Origin: Mytilinidion resinicola
Lineage: Eukaryota > Ascomycota > Dothideomycetes > Mytilinidiales > Mytilinidiaceae
Reading direction: 5' to 3'
Length of the DNA stretch: 64,000 bases
NCBI RefSeq assembly: GCF_010093595.1
Contig: NW_022985445.1
Span: 186,001-250,000 of the forward strand
In this document: positions 34,988 through 43,830 of the stretch, in pieces
Layout of the letters: each line of letters starts with the position of its first letter
How positions within the stretch are numbered: position 1 is the stretch's first letter
Position numbers and translations under genes: made by a program
The notes under the pieces: model-generated
Databases searched by the model: none
Told to the model about the DNA's origin: nothing
What the model saw: only the letters and a program-made list of their open reading frames with translations

Positions 34988-35575
34988 CTAGCTCGAATAA
35001 TTCTCCGCCTCCCTCTTCCTCTTCTCAATCAACTCCATCCCCTTCTGCCTTCTCTCATCCCTCAAACTTATAAACACCCAAAACCAAACACTCAGCTCCA
35101 CAAAGCCCCACGTAAACACCATCGCATTCTTCAGATGATCCCCCACACCGCCCCTATAGTTCTTCGGTGCAAGTACCCCCCCTTCTTTGAACATGTACGT
35201 GTATCCGGTTATCCCGAATAGGAAGAGGAGACGAACGGGCACTTGTGTGCCCCAGTATATTCGTGCATACTCGTCGGGTAGGGAGACAGCGGCGAGGTCG
35301 GAGATGCCGAAGAGGGCAAGGATAATGGCGAGGAAGGCGGTGGCAGCGGTGGGGACTGCGAAGCCGGGGGGGATGTCCTGGCGAGAGAATGTTAGAATAA
35401 GGATAGCGGGAATTGGACGAGGGGAAGGGAGACGTACAAGGCGCATCGATTCTCCTAATAGAAATACGACATTTTGGTCCGCAAGGGTTTTGGGGGAGAC
35501 GAGGAAGAAGTAGGCAAGGGTTATGTGGAAGAGAGCTATGCAGCGGATAAGAGTAAAGGCGGAGAAGAGAGCCAT
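34988..35575 (-). CDS. ILM1: ILM1-family membrane protein (175 aa, 2 exons)
   Basis: Exons are 35575-35438 and 35377-34988; the 60-bp intron (GTACGT to CCAG) is divisible by three and is why the frame stays open through it. The protein starts MALFSAFTLIRCIALFHITL and has four hydrophobic helices (about residues 5-27, 55-75, 90-110 and 125-147). Family phrases include SPKTLADQNVVFLLGESMRL and YWGTQVPVRLLFLFGITGYT. The family (increased loss of mitochondrial DNA protein 1) is an ER-type membrane protein whose loss in yeast affects mitochondrial DNA maintenance. The C-terminus is basic and cytosolic in look. The open frame upstream to 35707 is leader sequence, since ATG 35575 begins the conserved part. 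It is divergent from the dipeptidase gene, with starts 193 bp apart. Confidence 0.85.
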   Translation of the reverse strand: MALFSAFTLIRCIALFHITLAYFFLVSPKTLADQNVVFLLGESMRLVRLPSPRPIPAILILTFSRQDIPPGFAVPTAATAFLAIILALFGISDLAAVSLPDEYARIYWGTQVPVRLLFLFGITGYTYMFKEGGVLAPKNYRGGVGDHLKNAMVFTWGFVELSVWFWVFISLRDERRQKGMELIEKRKREAENYSS

Positions 35576-35768
35576 GGTTGCTGGCAATCGAAATGTGACC
35601 CAGGGGATGTTTGATAGATGGTGTTGGTGTCGAGGTTTTGGGATGACGGAGTTTGGCGGACTTTTTAGGGCTTGGCGCGAGTTACTAATCCGGATCGACG
35701 ACGACATCCCATCTCTGCATCATGCTCTCTTGTGTCAAGTGACTCCATCTTTGCCCATTATAGCCATT

Positions 35769-37414
35769 ATGTGGCTCGATACGAAACGTGAAGCAGACTC
35801 GCCTTTTGTCTATCAAAATCGGCGCCGTTCAGTCATCAAACTCGTCCTCGTACCAGCTGTTTTGATATCATCATGGATGCTCCTCTCTTTCTTCAGTCCG
35901 TCTCAATTACTCCAGCACTGCCGAAATCATATGCATAAAGCTCGTCCCTTAACAATTGAACAACGAGCTTCGAAGATTTTGAACGAGAACCCTTTGATTG
36001 GTCAGTCATTAACCTCCCATCAAGTTAGCCTGAACTCCACGCTGATGGGTCTTAGACGGCCATAATGATCTCGCAATTCTCGTTCGATTTATGTATGGAA
36101 ACCACATTTATTCAGACGAGTTCAAGAAGGGCTTTGAAGAGGGTGGATTAGCTGGTCACGTGGATATCCCAAGGCTTGATAGGGGAAAAGTTGGTGGTAG
36201 TTTCTGGAGTGTCTTCGTGGGATGTCCGGCCAATATCACGGATTTCTCGGATGAGAACTATGCTGGCTGTGAGTACCTTTCTCCTACGAGTTGAATCTGT
36301 TCAAAGTCTTCTTCTTATGTCCTCAATTATTTGCGCTTATCCCTCGCGATCGTTTCAAATGCTCGTCATCTCATTCCTTCCATTAAGCCAACTTTCCAAC
36401 CACCAGCCTGTCATTCTATGACAACGTTACCTCGAAGCGCTAACCCCCCCAGCCGTCCGCCAAACCCTCGAACAACTCGACCTCTACCGCCGCCTCGGCC
36501 TCGCCTACCCCAAACACTTCACCCCCACCCCCTCCTACGCCGCCGCCCTCTCCGCCTTCTCCTCCGGCCGCCTGATCTCCCCCGCCGGCATCGAAGGCCT
36601 GCACCAAATCGGCAACTCCCTCTCCACCCTGCGCCTCTACCACACCCTCGGCGTGCGCTACGCGACCCTCACCTGGAACTGCCACAACGCCTACGCAGAC
36701 GCCGCCGTGCTCAGCACCGCCAACGCCACCGTCGCCGCGACCCCGCTGCACCACGGCCTCAGCGCCGCCGGCCGGCGCCTCGTCACCGAAATGAACCGCC
36801 TCGGCATGCTTGTCGACCTGTCCCACGTCAGCGCCGACACGATGCGCGACGCCCTCGTCGGCGGCGGCGGCAGCAGCAGCGGCGACGGCTGGAACGGCAG
36901 CCTCGCCCCGCCCATCTTCAGCCACAGCTCCGCGCACGCCCTGTGCCCGCACCCGCGCAACGTACCCGACGACGTGCTGCACCTCGTCAAAGCGCGGAAT
37001 TCGCTCGTCATGGTCAACTTCAGCCCGGACTTCATCTCGTGCGTGCCCGGCGACTCGTGGACGGGCTTGCCAGACCTCTATACGCCCAACGTCACGCTGC
37101 ACCAGGTCGTGCGGCACATCATGCACATCGGCGCGCTGATCGGGTACGACCACGTCGGGTTCGGCAGCGATTTCGACGGCATCCAGACGACGCCGCGGGG
37201 GTTGGACGACGTGTCGAAGTATCCGGCGCTGGTGGCGGCGTTGCTGGAGCAGGGGGTCAGTGATAGGGATGTAGCGAAGGTAGTAGGCAGGAATTTGCTG
37301 AGGGTGTGGAAGGAGGCGGATGAGGTGGCGAAGCAGTTGCAAGAAGAGACGGTGCCGTTGGAGGACGAGATTGAGACGGGGTGGACGGCGCCGCGGGGTG
37401 GTACAGAGCTCTAG
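35769..37414 (+). CDS. Membrane-anchored dipeptidase, peptidase family M19
   Basis: Exons are 35769-36000, 36056-36268 and 36438-37414. A 55-bp first intron splits the Asp codon of DGHNDLA, and the second intron is 169 bp. An alternative acceptor at 36451-36452 is also in phase. Residues about 24-43 form a membrane anchor, so the enzyme is probably a type II protein facing the lumen or outside. M19 zinc-site motifs are all present: DGHNDL (residues 78-83), AGIEG (bridging Glu, about 36583-36597), LVDLSHVS, FSHSSA, HPRN and GFGSDFDG (about 37159-37182). It should hydrolyse dipeptides. A Gly/Ser insertion (GGGGSSSGDG) follows the SHVS motif. The exon-3 GC content is very high, opening long false frames on both strands. 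Confidence 0.88.
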
Positions 37415-37869
37415 GATTCCCGAAGTTATGTATCCCTCCTAGCAGGACTCTGCGAGAGAGTCGGCAGGCAAAGGAGAGCGAATCTTCGAGTGGACACGAT
37501 ATATACACGTATTTAGAGGTTTGTTATCGCATCATTCTACTTTTCCCAGGCAGGCGGCCCTTTCTTTTCCATGCAGATTACATCGAGACGCGATCTCTCT
37601 CTAAGCAGAACGTCTCCACACAGCCAGGGCGCACACGATGCCAAAAAATCCATTCCGAACTCCTCCGTTGAACTGCCCCGTTTCGCCCTCCGCAAACTTG
37701 GCCTTTAGAGCAGTCAGTCACGTAGCTACCCATATCCCGTCCACTTTCCACACTTCCGAGCCTAACCAAGCGCAGCTGATGCGTTCTCCGAGGATGTGCC
37801 CTAGTCCCCGCGCCTGGATCATCTTTACGCTCGGTGTTGCCTCCAAAGAAGAAGACGGCTACAAAGGCG
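37415..37869. other. Intergenic, no supported gene
   Basis: This is the 3' flank of the dipeptidase gene. Only chance frames are visible before transposase-like sequence begins near 37870. Confidence 0.4.
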
Positions 37870-38090
37870 GACCTGGTCTGCTGACGCCAATTGCCCAGTC
37901 CTCTGGTATAGCCTTGTACCAAGCAGCTTAGTGCATCACGGCCTCGAAGATGACGAGCGGTGGAATTGCATATCCTAATGCATTGATGCACTCAATAGCT
38001 GTTACCCACTCTCGGTTGCCTTGCTGCACCGTCCGAGGCCGTCCAGCTCGGTCGGTTCCTGTAACAACTCGTGACTCGAAAGAGTTGCGA
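37870..38090 (-). pseudogene. Pogo/Fot1-like transposase fragment
   Basis: The minus-strand translation contains VVTGTDRAGRPRTVQQGNRE, then WVTAIECINALG and IPPLVIFEAVMHQAAWYK. This nearly matches the catalytic-domain segment of the complete element at 53521-55346 (same VVTGTDRAGRPRTVQ phrase). Only this segment is present, with no first catalytic Asp motif and no C-terminal half. It is a relic of a related copy. Confidence 0.8.
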
Positions 38091-38232
38091 CAGGCATCCA
38101 GCCCTCTTCCGATGGGTTTTGTCTTGACGATCTTTGATCTTATCCCATCCGCCATCGCGCAAGAAACCGCGACGGACGCGCTTAAGTAGCAGTCAAAGTA
38201 CAAGGCGGGAGCAGGAGGAATGCCAGGAGTCT

Positions 38233-38577
38233 ATGGTGACGACAAATCGTGAGCTCCAAGAGTATTCCGACAGTGATGCTAGTGTCTCGAGGATGGAAGA
38301 GTGGGAAAGATGGAGGAATGTGAGAAACGCCGACCCATCGCACAGACGATGCCAAGTCAGCCTTTCTACGGAACGGAGTGACAGTGTTGATCGGTATATC
38401 GATTCGCCGGTACCCAATGAAGACCGCCCACGGCGGGGCACGTGGCGACAAGGCTGTAGAATGCTTGCTATGTCTTCGACGTTAAACTCTAACGTCCGTC
38501 CTGACAACGAGCACCTTCTGAACTCACTCGCTCTCACAAGGGAATGGTTGGAGCAGGTCGGCCACCCTCCCTGCTAG
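38233..38577 (+). CDS. Hypothetical protein (114 aa)
   Basis: An ATG-initiated frame giving a hydrophilic protein rich in Arg, Ser and Glu (RMEEWERWRNVRNADPSHRR, ending EWLEQVGHPPC). Nothing in it is recognised. It lies between two transposase fragments, so it may be part of a decayed element or a chance frame. I include it only because the codon pattern looks protein-like through most of its length. Confidence 0.25.
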   Translation: MVTTNRELQEYSDSDASVSRMEEWERWRNVRNADPSHRRCQVSLSTERSDSVDRYIDSPVPNEDRPRRGTWRQGCRMLAMSSTLNSNVRPDNEHLLNSLALTREWLEQVGHPPC

Positions 38578-39006
38578 CGGTGGCAGGTTCAAAAGAATTC
38601 AAATCTGCAATCGCATGCTATCCACCAATCCGCTCGAGTGTATCCGAAACCAAATCATCTGCTCTTTCGCAATGGGACTCATGATTGCCCTGTTACAGCC
38701 TGGCATACGTATAGCTTCTTCATTTGCCACCGACACAGCTTTCGAGGAGTGCCGCACTACATGTTTCAGAAGGTATTCGATGGTGAGGCTATACTACCAT
38801 GCGATTGGCCCAGCCACTAGGTTTGCGAAACCGTAAGGCAGATATTGAAACGCGATGCAAGTGTTGCTGCTCCGTAACGAGTTCTATAAGAGCGAAGAAG
38901 AATAATGGCAAAAATAGTATTCAGACTTCCACGTGTGTTACCCTGTGTTTCCATTTCTTTACAGTTGCTAGTATTTTGAGGAGATTTAGAACGTCGAAGC
39001 GTCAAG

Positions 39007-39951
39007 ATGTCGCTCACGTTCACTCATCGCAGTAGAGTAGGCTCTGCGTTGCTTACCTTTACCGGGAGCGCTCGCTACATCAGCTCAACAAGCCATCTCA
39101 ATCCAGCGGAATTCCGCCTCTTTTGTGAACATATCGAATCGAAATCTCGCCTACCGCCTAAACCGATCTCGCAGAAGTTTCCTCTTCTACAGTTCCTCCA
39201 ACCGCAAATCCACTGCCCTGAATCCTCAGCTTGGGTTGCGCTTGAGAACAATAATCATCAAAATTGTTTGCTGCGTGACAGCGTCCTTAAAGTCGTGTCC
39301 TGGAACATTGATTGGTTCAGTCCCAGTCCACTAGATCGCGCTTCAGCAGCGTTAGGCCATCTGGAGGAACATTTTGGAACAGTACCAGGCAACCTTGTTG
39401 TAATGCTCCAAGAAGTCTGTCACGAATCTCTTCAGGCCATCCTGGAGAACTCATGGGTTCAATAGAACTTTGTCCTTACCAACGTGGTATCTCCCAACTC
39501 TCTCTACACAGACATTCCCGGGGAATCATTCGTCTTGAAAACTCTCTACTGGAAGGCAGCACGGTACTTTACTCTCATGATGATACCAAGGTATCTTGGA
39601 AGGGTGAATTGCTTCCGCGTCCCTTTTGTCACTGCTATGGGGAGAGATGCCTTATTCGTTGACATTCCGATATCCATGTCTGATAGGCGCACTGCCCTCA
39701 CCTGAATCAGCAGCGAGGCCCTCGAAAGAGAGCAGACGTTCTTGAGCATTTGCGTCGGGAAACGTCGACTTCAACGTATCGCGAAACGAATCGAGTTCAT
39801 CTTTGATGGGATTAGCCTTGATGGTTGGCTTTTTGAAAGTGGAGCCATGGATGGGGAAGGCCTGTTGAGATTGCGACGTGTGATCACAGCGGGCGCGAAG
39901 GCGCGAAGGGAACTCGCTCGAGGCTTAGTCATAGAGACTACGCTAAAGTAG
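39007..39951 (+). pseudogene. Endonuclease/exonuclease/phosphatase-family gene, broken
   Basis: One frame runs from the ATG at 39007 (AAGATGTC, good context) through two stops, TAG at 39463 and TGA at 39703. Before the first stop it reads VVSWNIDWFSPSPLDRASAA and GNLVVMLQEVCHESL. These are the Asn and Glu metal-site motifs (W-N-I-D and Q-E-V) of the EEP superfamily, as in tyrosyl-DNA phosphodiesterase-like fungal proteins. Between the stops, YFTLMMIPR and GRDALFVDIP continue the family pattern. The His motifs near the normal C-terminus are missing, and the last 75 codons do not match the family. It is probably non-functional. Confidence 0.7.
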
Positions 39952-40290
39952 TCCACAAGCTAATGGCCCCCACAAGCTAGTGGTCCACCCAATGCCACCC
40001 GTGCCACCAAGGCCAAATACAGCGCATTTTTCAACCACGAACAATTGTATTGTATATAGCTATCTGCTAGCTAGTTGCCTGCCGTCTAGGGCATGTACGT
40101 GCCGTGTGTTCAGTAGAAGTGCACCTGCTGCACTTGCGTGGTGCTCGTTGTGGTCGCTCGGCCGCTGCCTCGACTGCCCCCTCTACTTCTCGTTGGAAAG
40201 GCGATCTGTGACCTGATCCAGACCTCCACCTCTCACCTCGGCTTGTGCACGGCGCTTGTACAGGCTCCCGACACCATTGGGCCACCCTAG
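39947..40290 (-). mobile_element. End fragment of a pogo-like element (zinc-knuckle terminus)
   Basis: The minus-strand frame ending at 40067 reads CSRCTSTEHTARTCPRRQAT-S, a CX2CX4HX4C knuckle and C-terminus shared with the complete transposase at 53635 (CSLCESLEHNARTCPRR). Flanking plus-strand sequence at 39957-40000 has two tandem copies of a CACAAGCTARTGG unit, like the tandem subterminal repeat of the complete element. It is the 3' end of a second, related copy. Confidence 0.7.
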
Positions 40291-40739
40291 GCTTGCCTCG
40301 CTACACCAAGTTGAATTCGCCGCCAAAATACTTCATATTGCAATTCCAATGTCTATCCTCGCACCAATGATATTGCTGAACTTGAGCTTTAGGACGAAGA
40401 ATCCGGGAACGAAGAATCCAAGTACTTTGAAATACCGCAACCCAAACACCAGATAAACCCCCATAATCTTCCCATCCCCTCTCCTGAGTCCGAAAAGCAG
40501 AAACTATCTACAGACCCCCTTTCAACCCAGTTTTTGAGGCAAACATATACGGTCCCCTCGAATTGGAACCGCTGCCTCATGGAGCAGTTGACGGGTGTTG
40601 ACCACCACGCTTTGCAGTCCTCCTGTTTGAGCTAGGCGGTGGCACCAAGCGCGAGGGTACGACGAGGGGCGCCGGTGAAGACATGCAGCCAGAGGTGCAC
40701 TAGGAGCGCACGAAGAAGCGCTGAAGAAGGCAACTCAGG

Positions 40740-40981
40740 TTGCAGCACTACAACCTAGGATCAACAACTCATATGCCAGAAAGCTACTCTCCGAACATCA
40801 GCTGTAGAGAACCCAGCTGAAATCTCAGCTGTAGAGAACCGAGCTGAAGCCTCAGCTGTGCAGGGCTCATCTGAACTTACTAGCGCGCCACCCTGGGGGT
40901 GGCCCCCTTCCTTCCCCTAGTATATATACAACTAGCTAGACGTCTATAGAAATCAGAGTTCACATCAATTTCAACCTGAGT
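40740..40981 (+). repeat. LTR-like repeat, forward copy
   Basis: About 242 bp related, in opposite orientation, to 42257-42523. Shared blocks are TGCAGCACTACAACCTAGG at one end and GAAATCAGAGTTCACATCAA at the other, with a TATATATA box and a CCCCCTTCC.CCCCTAGTATAT stretch between. This arrangement resembles a retrotransposon LTR with its TATA box, though no TG/CA ends or target duplication could be fixed. A 3 x 27 bp repeat (40799-40879, unit starting CAGCTGT) lies inside this copy only. Confidence 0.7.
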
Positions 40982-40984
40982 CAT

Positions 40985-41789
40985 GATGCTAGCATCGAGC
41001 GGGAGTGGGGGCAGGGAGTGAGCGACCAACAAACTCTCGCTAGTTCACAAGAAGCTATAAATTGCCCGTGCATATACAATCGCGAAATCTCCCCTCTTCC
41101 GGAACCCCTTAGCGCACACCACCCCTCTATTCAGTGAGCAGCAGCGGCAACACATCCTTAATCGGCCCCATGATCCTCCCACGGCAGTCAACAATACCCA
41201 TCCTGCACTGCAGCAGGACAACCTTCACCATCAAGCACATATCCAGCCACCGATTCTTTGAAATGAGGAGTGGGGCTACACTGGCCGATTCATTGCAAGC
41301 ATCAACGGCTACGTAGAGCGAGAGCGACAACTAGCTCCCTAGCGAACTCATGTCGAAGTGCCTTCTAATAGCGGACTTCGTAATTCGCGCGAGCAGGGTC
41401 AGCGAGTCAATGGCCTACTCGGCGGGCTTGCCGGTGCACCCTTGCGACAACCTCCAAACATACCTATTTCCGCTCACGAGCGGGAACGAATCATTCAGCG
41501 CTTCGCGCGTGATATCGCTCGAAATTCTGGGGATCCTCGCAATCTAGCTCATCAGCGCCAGTCGGTCAACACCCGACCTAACATCAACATCGACATTCAA
41601 ACTTTCTCCAGCACATGAGGGACTTGCCCCATCTGCCTAAAGCATCTCAACGATGCTCACGAGCCGGTAATTCTTGACGGATGCCGCCATATATTTGGTC
41701 GGGAATGCCTTCACAAGCATGCCAGCCGATATCCGGTTCTGGGATCGAATCTTTGTCCAACATGCCGAAAGCCAATGTTTGGGGTTTGA
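40985..41789 (+). pseudogene. RING gene copy 1, decayed
   Basis: One frame from about 41134 to TGA 41787-41789 can be read through three stops (near 41252, 41338 and 41616-41618). An earlier open frame with a shift covers about 40990-41134. It ends in a RING motif, CPICLKHLNDAHEP then CRHIFGRECLHKH then CPTCRKPMFGV, clearly related to the RINGs at 43240-43400 and 45120-45270. The segment before the RING (ISAHERERIIQRFARDIARN) has no close match in copy 3, so the linker has diverged. The N-terminal modules of copy 3 are absent. It is dead by nonsense codons. Confidence 0.8.
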
Positions 41790-42002
41790 GTGATGTAGAG
41801 CGGCCATGGATGCAAGTGTTTTTCTGTTCCTACATAGTGTCCCTTCTCCGTAGTTTTCTGCTATGGAATTAATTAGAAGTTCTTCGATGAAATGCCTTCG
41901 TGCAGTACTCATCTTGAAATATCCCTAGAGCAACCCGTACTAGTGAATAAGTGCAAACAATGGAGACTTTCCTACCTTCTAGTATCCAAATAATCAGATT
42001 CA

Positions 42003-42173
42003 TTCACTGCTCTATTGAGTTTTGCTAACCTCAAAATGCTACTTAAGTTTCGCCCTTTCTGCCTCCATTGTCTCTCAGTCAACACACACACCTCAGAACC
42101 TACAACCCACCAGCCCACCAACCCACCAACCCACCAACCCACCGTACCCCTATTAAAAAAGCAATTCGCAAAA
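42003..42173 (+). promoter_or_regulatory. Duplicated promoter/leader of RING copy 2
   Basis: This resembles the sequence just upstream of copy 3 (43700-43830): both have TTCACTGC, a T/C-rich leader with TCAACACAC, and a run of CCCACCAA units (42108-42147 here, shorter in copy 3). An ATG at 42174 would be the original start of copy 2, 83 bp before the LTR-like insertion at 42257. It shows that the whole gene with its leader was duplicated. Confidence 0.6.
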
Positions 42174-42256
42174 ATGGATGACCGTACAAATTCCTCAAGG
42201 CGCGAGGGTAAGTACTTTCGGAAGTGAAACCGATCCACCTCTACCATTACAGCAGA

Positions 42257-42523
42257 ACTCAGGTTGAAATTGATGTGAACTCTGATTTCTATGGGTGTCT
42301 AGCTCGTTGTTTATATACTAGGGGAAGGAGGGGGGCCAGCCCCGGGGGCATAACGTGGTATCTCTTCCTGACGCGTTACTTGATTCATCCTGTTTCCTGA
42401 TACAGTACTAATACCGTGCTGCAGCACTGCTGTTGCACTACCTGTTACTTCCTCCTGTATCAGCATGCTATCCTGATACGTTACTGCATATGAGTTGCTG
42501 ACCCTAGGTTGTAGTGCTGCAAC
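42257..42523 (-). repeat. LTR-like repeat, inverted copy inside RING copy 2
   Basis: About 267 bp in inverse orientation to 40740-40981, with the same end blocks but a different middle. It lies between the leader and ATG of RING copy 2 (42003-42180) and the recognisable remainder of that gene (from about 42565), so it appears to have interrupted copy 2. Confidence 0.7.
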
Positions 42524-42540
42524 CCGAGTGTAGACGTACG

Positions 42541-43419
42541 TCTTTCTCATCGAGGGATCTGAGAATGCCGCCCGGCTGAGCAACGACAACCAATACGCTG
42601 CGTTCGGCTCGGCGTATATGAGACGTAGCGATATCCGGTAGCAGAGAGGTTACCATGGACTCGACAGCCGCAGGGCTTATCAATTGTGGGATGGATAGAT
42701 TGCTCGTGAAAGCTTATGGCGCTAGAAAGATCAAGGTCCGGCAAGAGGGCTGGGGAGAAGATGACAGCACACCAAATCAACTGCAAGAGATCATCCGAGA
42801 AGTTGTCGACCGGCTCGTTAGGGAAGAAACGGCGAGTGGGGGAGGAGCAGATATAGCCGCCTTGCGAGGGATCATGGACCGGGCTTTCGTCGAGATTATC
42901 GGCCAGCTCGCTCATAGCACATTGCGAGGAGTCAATGACTACTCAGATATCATGCGAGGAATCGAAATTCGAATCGATCAAGCAATAGACTATGAAATGG
43001 TCGCCAATAACAATAGGCTCACTGTCGCGGAAAACAAGCGTGTTTTGGCGGAGCAGAGGAGGGCCGCCGTGGAGACAGGGCAAGACACAACACAGCAGTA
43101 GTATCTTGAAGGTGGAGACGCGTTTGTCAGTGATATAGCAAGGCGGGTGACGGAAAGGCTCGGCCAGCATCAGGGCGATGCCCAGGTACATACCCAAGTT
43201 GACATCGACACCTTCACTAGTAACTTAGGTTGCTGCGAAATTTGCTTGGAGGAGTATAGCAGTACTCATGAGCCAATCATTGTGGACAAGTGCCGCCATA
43301 TATTCGGTCGGGAGTGTTTACGTAAGCATGTCAATGAGTCGGCTCTTGGAGGGAGGCACCTTTGTCCAACGTGCCGCACAGAAATGTTTGGGTTTCAAGA
43401 GACTGGCAACCATCGATAG
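42541..43419 (+). pseudogene. RING gene copy 2, interrupted and frameshifted
   Basis: The frame starting at 42655 runs to TAG 43099-43101, then continues in the same frame to 43419. Upstream, QYAAFGSAYMRRSDIR matches copy 3's QYTASGSAFLTTDGPERR but is one base out of frame and followed by TAG. Then MDSTAAGLINCGMDRLLVKA matches copy 3's MEGSAAIVIICGLDRFLIQA. The RING (CEICLEEYSSTHEP, CRHIFGRECLRKHV, CPTCRTEMFG) is complete. The first module and most of the second are lost beyond the LTR-like insertion. It may still transcribe a RING-only fragment from 43147, but it is best called a pseudogene. Confidence 0.8.
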
Positions 43420-43830
43420 GCCTGTAGGCGTATTTGCTTCCCCAGTTGGTATCTCCTGTTTGTAGCTATCCGTTATGGAATGGACCAAAGGAATACCCTC
43501 GAATGAGAAATAGCAATCGCCATACCAAAAGGATACTATCTTGACTTTCATACAGCAGACTTGAGCACTGATCGAAGGCTCAGAAAGTGATGGATATGCG
43601 TAATGTGCCTTTCGAAAAGTTCTCGTACGTGTTAGTGATTATGCACAGTATACACGATGTCAAACCTCGATGCCAAGTTGACCAAAGCCTCTTTAATTCA
43701 CTGCTTCATTAGATGAGCCGGCTCAGTACTTATTTCTCTCCTGCTGGTCACAATAGCCTTCCTTCAACACACGCATCCCACCAACCCACCAAACCACCAA
43801 TCTCTATCACCACAACAGAAGACTCCAACT

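Noticed and set aside
36331..37342. 310-codon plus and 300-codon minus ORFs over the dipeptidase gene
   Set aside because: Both are GC-driven shadows made of Arg/Pro or Val/Gly/Ala runs; the M19 frame contains all catalytic motifs.
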